DNA from: Sphingosinicella terrae | GTDB taxonomy: Bacteria > Pseudomonadota > Alphaproteobacteria > Sphingomonadales > Sphingomonadaceae | DNA length: 64,000 nucleotides | Assembly (NCBI RefSeq): GCF_003347635.1 | Contig: NZ_QDFY01000004.1 | Location: 124,001-188,000 of the forward strand | Direction of reading: 5' to 3' | Part shown: piece by piece, positions 42,418-50,948 of the stretch | Layout of the letters: each line of letters starts with the position of its first letter | How positions within the stretch are numbered: the first letter of the stretch is position 1 | The notes under the pieces: generated by a model | What the model was told of the DNA's origin: nothing | Databases searched by the model: none | What the model saw: the letters and a program-made list of their open reading frames with translations, nothing else | Position numbers and translations under genes: made by a program

Positions 42418-44831
42418 CGCCAGGCTCCAAGCAGGGCGAAGGCGGCCCAGATATTCGGGTTGGCGGTCGGACCTCCGGCCCCGATCAGGGTGACCTGCGC
42501 GTCGCGCAGCGCGTCGGACCGCGATCGGCCCGAGGCATAGCGGCGGTAGAATTGGGTCATCAATTCGGCCGTGCCGGCGTCGCTTACCTGCCAGAGCGAG
42601 CCGATGACGCTGCGCGCCCCGGCCTGCACCGCGGCGCCGGCGAGGCCCATGCTCGCTTCGTCATCGCCGACCGCGGTCTCGCAGGCGCTTAGCACGATCA
42701 GGTCGAGCGGCTCGCCGCGAGACCGCGTGCGGCCGATGAGTTCGCGCAGCTCGGCAAGACGGATCACTTCGCCATTGGCGACGATGAAGGCGCGGTCGGA
42801 ACGGCCGTTGAAGGTGGCGTGAGTGGCGAGATGGAGGACGTCGACCCGGCCGCCATCGAGGGCGGCCTCGAGGTCGGCGCGGGTGAAGTCCGGAACGAAG
42901 CGGCCACGATCGGCGAAACGGACGGCCACCTGCGCCTCGGCCGCCGTGCCCGCGAGCTCCGGAAAGTAGCCGACGGGCAGCGTCATCTGCCGCTGGAGCG
43001 AGGCGGCGATGACGCTGAGCCTCTCGCCGACGCGCGCTCCCTCGGGTGCCGAATAGGCCAGAGCGGGGATCAGGCTCAGCCGTGTCTGCTGGACCAGATA
43101 GCGGCCGTCGGGCGCGAGCAGGGCGGCAAAGGGAAGCGCACGCAGCGGCCCGTCGGGGACGATGGCCAGCATCGAGCCGGGCCCGAGCTGCCCGGCGATG
43201 GGAGCGATCAGCAGATCGTGAAGACGGCGTGCCGGCTCCCGCCAGGCTTCGGCGTCGCCGGCGCTCATCGCCACCACCACGTCCTCGACGAGCCGCGCGA
43301 CCTGGGCGCGGTCGGCCGCGCGATTGGGCGGCAGTCGCCGATAGGTCGGCGCGGCGTCAGCCGCGTCGCCGCCCACGACGTAGATCAGCTCCAGTCGATC
43401 GGCGAGCAGCAACGGGTAGAGCAGGATCTCGCCCGGCAGCAGGTCCTCGGGCCGTGCCGCCTGGCGCGGCGGCAGGCATTCGCTTCCGAAGGCGCTCTGC
43501 AGCTCAGCCTGGCGGAAAGCCTCGACGATCGACTGGGCTTCGCGGATCCGCGCCGCCTCGTCGCCACGGTCTGCGCCGACCTCGCCAAGTCGGTCCTCGA
43601 CGGCGGCGGTGAAGACGTCGCGCATGACCAGCGAGAAGAGGGTTTCCTCCGTGACCGGATCGAAGCGCGGAAGCAGCGGACGCAGATTCTCCAGCGCGGC
43701 ATAAGCGGCACGGACATGCTCGGATCGGCGCCGTGGATCGGCCTCGGCCAGACCCAGATAGTGTTGCGGCAGACGTTCGGGCAGCGGCCGCCGGCTCTCC
43801 GCGGCGATCGCTGCCTGAAAGCGGCGCCGTGCCGTTGCGGCATCGCCGCTGGCCAGCGCCAACCGCCCCTCGAGCGCGGCTGCGACCGCCGCCGCCTCCT
43901 GGTCGGCGGCTTCGCCCAAGGCACGGACGGCGCCGGCCAGAAGCGGGCTTGGCCCCTCGCCCAACGACAGCGCGGTTTCGACCAGGCGGGCGACGAGGGT
44001 GGTACGTCCTTGATCCGCGGACAGCGACAGCGCCGCCGGCAGCGCCCGCGCGATTCGCGCGCGAGCAGCGCCGATCAGCATGCCCCGATCCGCGCCTGGC
44101 GACTCCGCCAGCCCCGCCTCGACCCGGCTGAGCCTCAGATTGGCGAGCGCCGTCAGCCGCGAGTCGCCGATGGCGAGCGATCGGTCCGCGGCGCATTCGA
44201 GCGCGAGCACCGAAAGATAGGGAAGGCTGACCCTGGCGAGGCGGACGTCGCGTAGCTCGGCGCAGGCGGCAACCGCGGCTGCGGCCGAAGCGGCTTGCGC
44301 CTCCGCGTCCGTCGACAAGGCACCGCCGCGCGTGCCTGCGGCGCCGACTTCCGGCCCCCCGACCAGCCCCAGCCGGTAGGCTGCGAGCGCGGCGACATCC
44401 TCGAGACCGGCCTCCTCCGCCTTGCGGAAGGCGGTGAGCAGATAGTTCACCGCCTGCGCCTGGCTGCCGTTCGCACCCAGCCGCATCGCTTCGCCCGCTG
44501 CCGTGCAATAGCGGGCGATAGCGGCGTCGGCCGGGGGCGCCGCGGCACCCGAGGGCGCGGTGAGCGGCACGCGGTCCGCCGAGGACGGATCGCCGGATCC
44601 GCGCAGGCCGGAAATGCTGCGCTCTGCCGCGTCCGCTGCGGCGAGGAGCGCGGCCCCCTCGGGATAGGGGCCCGCCGCAGGCCGGCCGGGGGTTGCGGAG
44701 CAGAGCTGCTCGGCGAGGCTCGCCGCCTGCGCTCCGGCAGTCGCAGGCAGTCCCGCGGAAAGCAGCGGCACCAGCAGGGCGCAACAGGCGAAGCGGCAGG
44801 CCCGGCGCCGGTCGCTCGCTGCGCGTCGCAT
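42414..44831 (-). CDS. exported CHAT-domain (caspase-like) protein
   Basis: About 805 aa. The Arg-rich N-terminus and hydrophobic stretch ending TAGAQA form a signal peptide, so the protein is predicted to be periplasmic or surface-exposed. Residues 60-500 are helical and Ala-rich, compatible with degenerate TPR-like repeats. The C-terminal CHAT domain (about 530-805) holds the full catalytic dyad of the caspase-like clan: His671 in HLATHATFNG and Cys717 in LIVLSACETAVG. The ATG at 44831 was chosen because the G-run is six bases away; an ATG two codons earlier abuts it. First gene of the CHAT-tpsA-tpsB unit. Proteolytic processing of the TPS partner is a natural guess but is not shown by the sequence. 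Confidence 0.85.
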   Translation of the reverse strand: MRRAASDRRRACRFACCALLVPLLSAGLPATAGAQAASLAEQLCSATPGRPAAGPYPEGAALLAAADAAERSISGLRGSGDPSSADRVPLTAPSGAAAPPADAAIARYCTAAGEAMRLGANGSQAQAVNYLLTAFRKAEEAGLEDVAALAAYRLGLVGGPEVGAAGTRGGALSTDAEAQAASAAAAVAACAELRDVRLARVSLPYLSVLALECAADRSLAIGDSRLTALANLRLSRVEAGLAESPGADRGMLIGAARARIARALPAALSLSADQGRTTLVARLVETALSLGEGPSPLLAGAVRALGEAADQEAAAVAAALEGRLALASGDAATARRRFQAAIAAESRRPLPERLPQHYLGLAEADPRRRSEHVRAAYAALENLRPLLPRFDPVTEETLFSLVMRDVFTAAVEDRLGEVGADRGDEAARIREAQSIVEAFRQAELQSAFGSECLPPRQAARPEDLLPGEILLYPLLLADRLELIYVVGGDAADAAPTYRRLPPNRAADRAQVARLVEDVVVAMSAGDAEAWREPARRLHDLLIAPIAGQLGPGSMLAIVPDGPLRALPFAALLAPDGRYLVQQTRLSLIPALAYSAPEGARVGERLSVIAASLQRQMTLPVGYFPELAGTAAEAQVAVRFADRGRFVPDFTRADLEAALDGGRVDVLHLATHATFNGRSDRAFIVANGEVIRLAELRELIGRTRSRGEPLDLIVLSACETAVGDDEASMGLAGAAVQAGARSVIGSLWQVSDAGTAELMTQFYRRYASGRSRSDALRDAQVTLIGAGGPTANPNIWAAFALLGAWR

Positions 44832-44918
44832 GTTCATCCCCCCGAATATCGCAGCCGCGCCACCTCGCCGACCGGAGCCGGCGGCATGATAGTGGATGCG
44901 CCCGCGGCGTAAACGCGA

Positions 44919-44930
44919 AAGCGCTTGACG
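44919..44930 (+). promoter_or_regulatory. palindromic AAGCGCTT operator overlapping a TTGACG -35
   Basis: AAGCGCTT (44919-44926), a perfect palindrome of the kind bound by LacI-family regulators, overlaps TTGACG (44925-44930). Downstream lies AAGGAGGAGCGC directly before the ATG at 44988. Together they form a well-made promoter and ribosome-binding site that now lead only into a gene remnant. Confidence 0.4.
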
Positions 44931-44987
44931 CCGCACGGGATTGGTTCACGATCGCGAAAAAATCACAACAGCGATAAGGAGGAGCGC

Positions 44988-45102
44988 ATGTCCTGCAGGC
45001 ACCTCGCATGGATCGCCTCGTCAACGAGAGCCCGGCGCCGGTCGAGACGTCACCTGCCTGCCGCCGCGCACCTACGGCATCAAGGCCGACTATCGGTTCT
45101 GA
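44988..45102 (+). pseudogene. remnant of a TonB-dependent receptor gene (start plus last codons)
   Basis: An excellent Shine-Dalgarno precedes the ATG at 44988, but the reading frame (MSCRHLAWIASS and on) becomes an Arg-rich nonsense peptide. In the neighbouring frame, the bases up to TGA at 45100-45102 encode DVTCLPPRTYGIKADYRF. That is the typical C-terminal strand of a TonB-dependent receptor with its terminal Phe. The simplest reading is that an internal deletion removed nearly the entire gene and joined the first codons, out of frame, to the last. The region 44832-45191 holds nothing else except the promoter noted above and the IclR leader. The alternative, chance similarity over 18 residues, cannot be excluded. 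Confidence 0.45.
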
Positions 45103-45191
45103 ATGGTCGCCTCTCGACACCTGGCGGCAACGGAGTCCAGCCAGCGATTGTCGGGCGGCGAGCCGCAGGCTAGCTGAATCCCAGACCGATC

Positions 45192-45959
45192 ATGTCAGGC
45201 CCCGCTCCCTCCTCTCCGGTAAAGTCCGCCTTGCGCACGCTCGACATCCTCGAGCTGCTGGCGGAGCAGCCGCGCCCGCTGACCGCGCAGGAAATATCGG
45301 TGACGCTGGGGATTCCGGTCAGCAGCCTCTCCTATCTTCTCGCCACCCTGGTCGAGCGGGCCTATCTCGAGCGCACCCGCCGCCACTACAGGCTCGGCCC
45401 GGCGATCGATCGTTTCCGTCGCGGGGACGGCGAATCCGGACTGGCCGAGCGAGTGGCCCCGATCGTGCGCGCGATCACCCGCGATCTCAACGAGACGGCG
45501 GCCTTCTTCGTGCTCCATGACTTCGAGATCGAGGCGGTGGCGCGCGAAATCGGCGAGCAGACGCTGCGCTACACCTTCGAGATCGGCCAGCGCGCGCCGC
45601 TCCATGCCTTCGCTGCCGGCAAGGCGCTGCTCGCCACCATGTCGCCGGACCAGCTCGACCGCTATTTCGCGAAGGTGGAGCGCAAGGCGTTCACCCCGAG
45701 AACGCTCCACGAGGAGAAGGCGCTTCGCGAAATGATCGACCTAGTCCGCCGCGAGGGAATCGCGCGGACCCGCGAGGAGCATACGCCGGGCATCGCCGGC
45801 ATCGGGCGCGCGGCGATCGTCGACGGCAAGGCTCTCGGCGCCTTCAGCATCGCCATGCCCCTCGCCCGATTCGATCGTTCGATGGAACAGCGGGCGGTCC
45901 GGCTGCTCAACCGGGCCGTCAACATTCTTCAGGGCGATCGCGGGCGCGTCCCGACCTGA
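45192..45959 (+). CDS. IclR-family transcriptional regulator
   Basis: 255-aa regulator. The N-terminal winged HTH (about 10-75) has VKSALRTLDILELLAEQPRP (start of the fold), LTAQEISVTLGIPVSSLSYLLATL and a RRHYRLG wing. The C-terminal IclR effector domain (about 80-250) has the conserved PLHAFAAGKALLA, EEHTPGIAGIGRAAI and FSIAMPLARF segments. IclR proteins usually control adjacent catabolic genes, often for aromatic compounds. Candidate targets are the methyltransferase and receptor genes at 46782-50748. The 3' end overlaps the convergent hydrolase gene by 31 bp. Confidence 0.88.
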   Translation: MSGPAPSSPVKSALRTLDILELLAEQPRPLTAQEISVTLGIPVSSLSYLLATLVERAYLERTRRHYRLGPAIDRFRRGDGESGLAERVAPIVRAITRDLNETAAFFVLHDFEIEAVAREIGEQTLRYTFEIGQRAPLHAFAAGKALLATMSPDQLDRYFAKVERKAFTPRTLHEEKALREMIDLVRREGIARTREEHTPGIAGIGRAAIVDGKALGAFSIAMPLARFDRSMEQRAVRLLNRAVNILQGDRGRVPT

Positions 45960-46660
45960 CAAAGCAGCCAGCGGCGGAGCGCCTCGCTGACCTGCTCCGG
46001 CGCCTCGACCGGCGCCATGTGACCGCAATCCTCGAAGATGACGAACTCCGCGCCGGGAATGGCCGCGGCGATGGCGCGATTCTGCTCGACCGTGCTCCAC
46101 GCGTCCTGCCGCCCGACCCCGACCAGGGCCGGACCGTCGAAGCTGCCGAGCAAGGGCCGCGGGTCCGGACGGGCGAGCATCGCCTCGACCTGGTCGCCGT
46201 AGCGCTCGGCGCCGCCTGCGGCCAGCATGGCACGAAGGCCGGACATGAAGGAGACGTCGCCACGGCGGCCGGGATGGACCATCGGTGGCAGCCAAGCGTC
46301 GACCATCGCCTCGATCCCCTGCTCCCGCGCCGTCGCAAGCAAGGCGTGGCGCCCGGCCGCCTCCTTGTCGCTCGGCGGGTGGACACCGGTGTCGAGCAGC
46401 GCCAGCCGCTCCACGCGCTGGGGCGCCAGCCTCACCACCTCCAGCGCCACCCGCCCGCCCATGGAATGACCCGCCAGAGAAAAACGCGGCGGGGCCAGTC
46501 TCAGGCTCTGCTCGGCCATGGCGACGAGGCTGCGCGCGCCCGGATAGCCTGGAACCGCCATGGGAGAGAAGTCGGCCAAGGACTCGACCTGGGGTGCCCA
46601 AATGGTCTCGTCGCACATCAGGCCGGGCAGGAGGAGCAGGGGCGCGGGCTTGACAGGCAT
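45929..46660 (-). CDS. alpha/beta hydrolase, 3-oxoadipate enol-lactonase-like
   Basis: 243-aa cytoplasmic alpha/beta hydrolase. It has LLLLPGLMCDETIW near the N-terminus (oxyanion region), the nucleophile motif LAGHSMGGRVAL (Ser about 84), Asp near VGVGRQDAWS and His in FEDCGHMAPVEAPEQV. The compact size resembles enol-lactonases and related C-C or ester hydrolases of aromatic pathways. The ATG at 46660 is the start that begins closest to the family's first strand, but its ribosome-binding site is weak; an ATG at 46693 adds 11 residues. Divergent from the small ORF and MetE-like gene; tail-to-tail overlap with IclR. Confidence 0.8.
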   Translation of the reverse strand: MPVKPAPLLLLPGLMCDETIWAPQVESLADFSPMAVPGYPGARSLVAMAEQSLRLAPPRFSLAGHSMGGRVALEVVRLAPQRVERLALLDTGVHPPSDKEAAGRHALLATAREQGIEAMVDAWLPPMVHPGRRGDVSFMSGLRAMLAAGGAERYGDQVEAMLARPDPRPLLGSFDGPALVGVGRQDAWSTVEQNRAIAAAIPGAEFVIFEDCGHMAPVEAPEQVSEALRRWLLCQVGTRPRSP

Positions 46661-46781
46661 GGCTAATTTTTCACGGACACGAAGCTTTCGCATAGCCGAG
46701 CGCAATGGCCGATGCTATCCCTATCGCGAGCCGTATGCCGGACAAACGAAGAAACGGCAGGGGCAAGAGTCGGGAGAGAAT

Positions 46782-46916
46782 ATGAGCGACGATCCGGACC
46801 TGGCGGGCGCGCGCGTCGACCTGGACGCCCTCGAGCGCGTCTCCGGCGAAGCGCGGCGCGCACATCCCGATCCGGTCCTGGGGGTAAGGGCGGCGCCGGC
46901 GAGGCATCAGGCATGA
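46782..46916 (+). CDS. possible 44-aa leader ORF coupled to the methyltransferase gene
   Basis: A short frame (MSDDPDLAGARVDLDALERV and on, 44 residues) has GGGAGA five to six bases before its ATG, a better site than that of the following gene. Its TGA overlaps the next ATG (ATGA). I do not recognise the peptide. It could be a small protein, or simply a leader that couples translation to the MetE-like gene. No homology is visible, so this is tentative. Confidence 0.35.
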   Translation: MSDDPDLAGARVDLDALERVSGEARRAHPDPVLGVRAAPARHQA

Positions 46917-48037
46917 TCCGGACCACTCATGTCGGCAGCCTGCCTCGCGGATCCGAGCTGACGCCGCTGCTGCTCGCACGAGACCATGGCGAGCCTTATG
47001 ACTCCGAAGAATTCGATCGCGTCGTCCAGGAGGCGGTCGACGACGCCGTCGCCCGACAGGTCGCGGCCGGCGTGTCGATCGTCAGCGACGGCGAACTGGG
47101 CAAGGTCGGCTATTCGACCTACATGATCGAGCGCCTCGAAGGATTTGGCGGCCACATCGACCGAAAGCCGGCGCTCGACCTGGCGCCGCTGCCCGAGCTC
47201 CGCTCGAAGCTCGCCGCCATCATGGGCTCGCAGGAATTCACCCGCGCCTCCTGCATCGGTCCGGTGCGCCTGCGCACGCTCGATCCGCTGCACGACGACA
47301 TCAGGCGTTTCCGGGCCGCGCTCGACCGGCGCGGCGACGGCGTCTCCGCCTTCATGAACTCGGCCTCGCCGGGGCTGATCACCGCGTTCCAGGTCAACCG
47401 CCATTATCCCAGCCACGAGGCCTATCTCGCGGACCTGGTCGACGCGATGCGTCCGGAATATGAGGCGATCGTCGAAGCCGGATTCGACCTCCAGCTCGAC
47501 TGTCCCGACCTCGCCATGTCGCGCCACACCGGCTACCAGGAAGAGAGCGAAGCGGAATTCCTCAGGATCGCCGAAGCCAATGTCGAGGCGCTCAATGCCG
47601 CGACCGCCGCCATCCCACCCGAGCGGATGCGGATGCATGTCTGCTGGGGCAATTATGAAGGGCCGCACGATCACGACATCCCGCTCGAGCGTGTGATCGA
47701 CGTCGTGCTTCGGGCACGGCCGTCCACCATCCTGTTCGAAGCCGCCAATCCGCGCCACGAGCATGAGTGGATCGTCTGGCGCGAAGCCCAGATCCCCGGC
47801 GACAAGCAATTGGCGCCGGGGCTCATCGACACCTGCTCCAACTATGTCGAGCATCCCGAGCTCCTCGCCCAGCGGATCGAGCGCTTCGCCGGCATCGTCG
47901 GCAAGGATCGGGTGATCGCCAGCACCGATTGCGGCTTCGGCACCTTCGCCGGCTATGGAAAGATCGATCCGGCCGTGGCGTGGAAGAAACTCGCGTCCCT
48001 CAGGGAGGGTGCGGACCGGGCGGCGGCGCGCCTCTAG
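46913..48037 (+). CDS. cobalamin-independent methionine synthase II (MetE C-terminal) family methyltransferase
   Basis: 374-aa single-domain relative of the MetE catalytic half. The N-terminus MIRTTHVGSLPRG is characteristic. The zinc site is complete: His and Cys in RMHVCWGNYEG, Glu in ILFEAANPRHEHE and Cys in STDCGFGTFAG. The family includes methyl- and alkyl-transferases acting on thiols outside normal methionine synthesis; the full-length MetE N-terminal domain is absent. It starts at 46913, overlapping a 44-aa ORF. Next to a LigM-like O-demethylase locus it could take methyl groups from methyl-tetrahydrofolate or from a methylated substrate to a thiol acceptor. The substrate is not known. 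Confidence 0.85.
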   Translation: MIRTTHVGSLPRGSELTPLLLARDHGEPYDSEEFDRVVQEAVDDAVARQVAAGVSIVSDGELGKVGYSTYMIERLEGFGGHIDRKPALDLAPLPELRSKLAAIMGSQEFTRASCIGPVRLRTLDPLHDDIRRFRAALDRRGDGVSAFMNSASPGLITAFQVNRHYPSHEAYLADLVDAMRPEYEAIVEAGFDLQLDCPDLAMSRHTGYQEESEAEFLRIAEANVEALNAATAAIPPERMRMHVCWGNYEGPHDHDIPLERVIDVVLRARPSTILFEAANPRHEHEWIVWREAQIPGDKQLAPGLIDTCSNYVEHPELLAQRIERFAGIVGKDRVIASTDCGFGTFAGYGKIDPAVAWKKLASLREGADRAAARL

Positions 48038-48204
48038 CGCCGCCCGCCGGGCACGGATCAGGCGTTCGGACGTTCGGCCCCCGCCGCGCGGCCCGGTGTG
48101 TTGCGCGCATGGGACGCCCGTCCTTTTCGTCCGACTATTCCGCATGTTCCGATTCGCCGGCCGGAGCGCCGATAATGTTGCGGCAGCGATACAGTGGTCC
48201 AATT

Positions 48205-48244
48205 TGTGTGCCTCACACACATTTCCTCATTGTATGTCACACAA
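48205..48244. promoter_or_regulatory. two tandem pseudo-palindromes before the TonB receptor
   Basis: Within the 284-bp gap 48038-48321 two similar inverted repeats lie 25 bp apart. TGTGTG-CCT-CACACA is at 48205-48219 (perfect arms), and TTGTATG-T-CACACAA is at 48230-48244 (6 of 7 arm bases match). They are AT-rich against a GC-rich background. They look like operator pairs for a dimeric regulator such as the nearby IclR protein. The rest of the gap shows no gene. Confidence 0.5.
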
Positions 48245-48321
48245 ACATATGGAAGCATCCGATTCGGCTCCCCCCGCGACATAAAGAGAGACGGGTGGCC
48301 CTTAGGATGGGAGGGGATATG

Positions 48322-50748
48322 ATGAACAGGCTCCGGCTGCGTTCGCGCGCCTCGTTGTTGGTTGCTTCCGTTTCGCTCTTCACCATTGCCGCCGCGACTC
48401 CGGCCGTCGCGCAGGACGAAAACCCGGCCGGGACCGAGACCGAGACCGCCGCCGCCCAGGACACGTCCGGGCAGGCGGAGCAGGAGATCCTGGTCACGGC
48501 CCAGTTCCGCGAGCAAAGGCTGCAGGATACGCCGCTGGCGATCACCGCCATACCCGCCGAGTTGCTCGAGGCGCGCAGCCAGGAAAGCCTCGTCGAGGTC
48601 GCGAACCAGGCGCCGAACGTCACCTTGCGGCAGCAAGGTGCGTCCTTCGGCCCCTCGATCGGCGCGTCGATCCGCGGCATCGGGCAGTTCGACTTCAGCC
48701 CCGCCTACGAACCAGGCGTCGGCCTCTATATCGACGACGTCTATTATTCGGCCCTGACCGGCGCCAATTTCGAGCTGCTCGACCTGGAGCGGATCGAGAT
48801 CCTGCGCGGTCCCCAAGGCACGCTTCAGGGCCGCAACTCGGTCGGCGGCGCGATCCGCCTGATCACCCGGCGGCCGGATGCCGACGGGGGCGGCTATGTC
48901 GAGGCCACTTATGGAAGCCGCAACCATATCGGCTTCCGCGGCAGCGCCTCCTTCACCATCACCGATGGGCTCTACGCGCGCATTTCCGGGACCGCGCGGC
49001 AGCAGGAGGGCTTCGTCGACCGCATCGACTATGGCTGCGAGAACCCCGGAAGCGGCGTTCCCGCGCAACGTCCGGCCGGCGACTGCCGGGTCAGCCGCCA
49101 CGGCGGCGTCGGCTACACGGCGGTGCGCGGGCAGCTGCGCTACAATCCGAGCCCCGATTTCGACCTGCTCATCGCCGCCGATTATACGCGCGATCACCGC
49201 ACCATCGCCCCGGAGGTGCTCGTCGCCGCACAAGACCCGGGCAACACGCTCAACATCGGCCCCGCCTTCGGACCGCAGTTCATCTGCGGCCGCTACTGCA
49301 ACTATTCCGCCTTCCAGCAGCCCGCGATCGTCTGGGCGGGGCCGGCCGCGCCGGGCGTCCCGCTGATCGCCACCTCGGCGAGCGACGAGAGCACGTTCGA
49401 AGGCTGGGGCATCTCCGCCAATCTGGACGTCGGCCTGGCCGACTGGGTTCAGCTCCAGTCGATCACGGCCTATCGCGAATGGAATAACGAGTTCGCGGCC
49501 GACGACGATCTTTCCCCGTCGAACATCGGGCTCGGCCAGAACCAGCTCGATTATTGGTTCTGGAGCCAGGAGCTGCGCTTCAACATGGAGCTCGCCGACC
49601 GGCTCGATATCACGATCGGCGGCTATTATAACGATCAGCGGACCGAATATTTCACGCTGCAGGACATCCGCTACGCCGCCATCCCGCTGCAATTCACCTA
49701 CTTCCCGGGGCGGGATCCGGTGAATGCCGACAGCTGGGCGGCCTTCGGCACGGCGATCTGGAACCCGATCGACCCGCTGACGGTCACGGCCGGCATCCGC
49801 TACACCGAGGAGCACAAGGACTATACCTTCTACCGCGCCAATCCGGACGGCTCGTTCAACCCGTTCCTGGGAAGCCTCACCGGAGTCGTCGGCTCGTTCG
49901 ACGGCGACCGCGTCGATTACCGGCTCAGCGTCGACTATCGCTTCTCGCCGGAAGTGCTCGTCTATGCGACCACGGCGACCGGCTTCAAGGGCGGCGGCGT
50001 CGGCCCTCGCCCGTTCAATCCGGCGCAGGCGCGCGGCTTTGGTCCCGAGGTGCTGACCAGCTACGAGCTCGGGATCAAGACGGACCTGTTCGACCGCCGC
50101 GTGCGGTTCAACGTTGCCGCCTTCTACAGCGAATATGACGGCATCCAGCTGGCCCTCCTGTCCTGTCCGCAGTTCGGCGGGCCGGGGCCCTGCGCGCTGC
50201 CGCAGAATGCCGGCGACGCGCACATCCAGGGGCTCGAGGCGGAGATCTTCGCCCGTCCGGTCGACGGTCTTCAGATCGACGGCTCGCTGAGCTGGATCGA
50301 CTTCGAATATCAGTGCGTCAATATCGCCGTGGTTCGGCCGCTCAATCCGGGCGAGACCGACGAATGCTCGTCCGATCCGTCGATCCTCGGCGGCCTCGGC
50401 GAACGTCCGCCGGCCCTGCCCGAGTGGAAGTGGAGCATCGGCATCCAGTACGAGATCCCGCTTGGCGGCGGGACGCTGACGCCGCGCCTCGACATGAGCT
50501 ATAACGGCGCCACGGCGGGCGGCGTCACCAGCGGCGGATTCTCGCTGCCGTCCTGGACCGTCGCCAATGCCCGCCTCACCTGGCGGGACGAGGATGACGA
50601 CTGGCAGGTCGCGCTCGAGGTGACCAACCTGTTCGAGGAATATTACTATCTCACGTCGTTCGACCTGCGGGGCGCCGGCGCCGGCTTCGTCAAGGCCCAG
50701 CCGGGCCGCCCGCGCGAATGGGCGGTGACGGTGACGCGCCGCTTCTGA
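48322..50748 (+). CDS. TonB-dependent receptor of the accessory catabolic region
   Basis: 808-aa outer-membrane receptor. The signal peptide MNRLRLRSRASLLVASVSLF ends TPAVAQ. The TonB-box/plug begins EQEILVTAQFREQRLQDTPL; the plug core LERIEILRGPQGTLQGRNSVGG is present. The barrel ends in the NLFEEYYYLTSFDL motif and a terminal Phe (VTVTRRF). The style (FREQRLQDTPLAITA) is that of FyuA-like receptors common in sphingomonads next to aromatic or terpenoid catabolic genes. GGGAGGGGAT precedes two adjacent ATGs; the second (48322) has the better spacing. It is followed by a terminator-like hairpin and is convergent with the oxygenase gene. Confidence 0.9.
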   Translation: MNRLRLRSRASLLVASVSLFTIAAATPAVAQDENPAGTETETAAAQDTSGQAEQEILVTAQFREQRLQDTPLAITAIPAELLEARSQESLVEVANQAPNVTLRQQGASFGPSIGASIRGIGQFDFSPAYEPGVGLYIDDVYYSALTGANFELLDLERIEILRGPQGTLQGRNSVGGAIRLITRRPDADGGGYVEATYGSRNHIGFRGSASFTITDGLYARISGTARQQEGFVDRIDYGCENPGSGVPAQRPAGDCRVSRHGGVGYTAVRGQLRYNPSPDFDLLIAADYTRDHRTIAPEVLVAAQDPGNTLNIGPAFGPQFICGRYCNYSAFQQPAIVWAGPAAPGVPLIATSASDESTFEGWGISANLDVGLADWVQLQSITAYREWNNEFAADDDLSPSNIGLGQNQLDYWFWSQELRFNMELADRLDITIGGYYNDQRTEYFTLQDIRYAAIPLQFTYFPGRDPVNADSWAAFGTAIWNPIDPLTVTAGIRYTEEHKDYTFYRANPDGSFNPFLGSLTGVVGSFDGDRVDYRLSVDYRFSPEVLVYATTATGFKGGGVGPRPFNPAQARGFGPEVLTSYELGIKTDLFDRRVRFNVAAFYSEYDGIQLALLSCPQFGGPGPCALPQNAGDAHIQGLEAEIFARPVDGLQIDGSLSWIDFEYQCVNIAVVRPLNPGETDECSSDPSILGGLGERPPALPEWKWSIGIQYEIPLGGGTLTPRLDMSYNGATAGGVTSGGFSLPSWTVANARLTWRDEDDDWQVALEVTNLFEEYYYLTSFDLRGAGAGFVKAQPGRPREWAVTVTRRF

Positions 50749-50781
50749 CGGTCCGCCTTTCGCGGCCTGCGCAGACAGAGG

Positions 50782-50811
50782 AGGGCCCGGGGCAAGCCTG
50801 CTCCGGGCCCT
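50782..50811. terminator. GC-rich hairpin terminator between convergent genes
   Basis: AGGGCCCGGGGC (50782-50793), a six-base loop AAGCCT and GCTCCGGGCCCT (50800-50811) form a 12-bp stem with one mismatch, 33 bp after the receptor stop. Only a weak pyrimidine run (TCTCTCGCTTTC) follows on the plus strand. Between convergent transcription units it may serve both directions. The rest of 50749-50948 shows nothing. Confidence 0.65.
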
Positions 50812-50948
50812 CTCTCGCTTTCGCGTCCGCTGGCGCAGCGAGAGCGCGATCCGTTCAAGGCATTGGCGCCGGCGGACGAGACAAGCGCCGCGTGCCTGCG
50901 AGCGGCCGCCCTCGAAAGCCTCGGGTCGACGGCCGATCCGGGCCGCGG

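Noticed and set aside
45003-45520. Arg/Pro-rich plus-strand ORF overlapping the IclR start in another frame
   Set aside because: Composition is that of a shadow frame and it overlaps the clear IclR gene.
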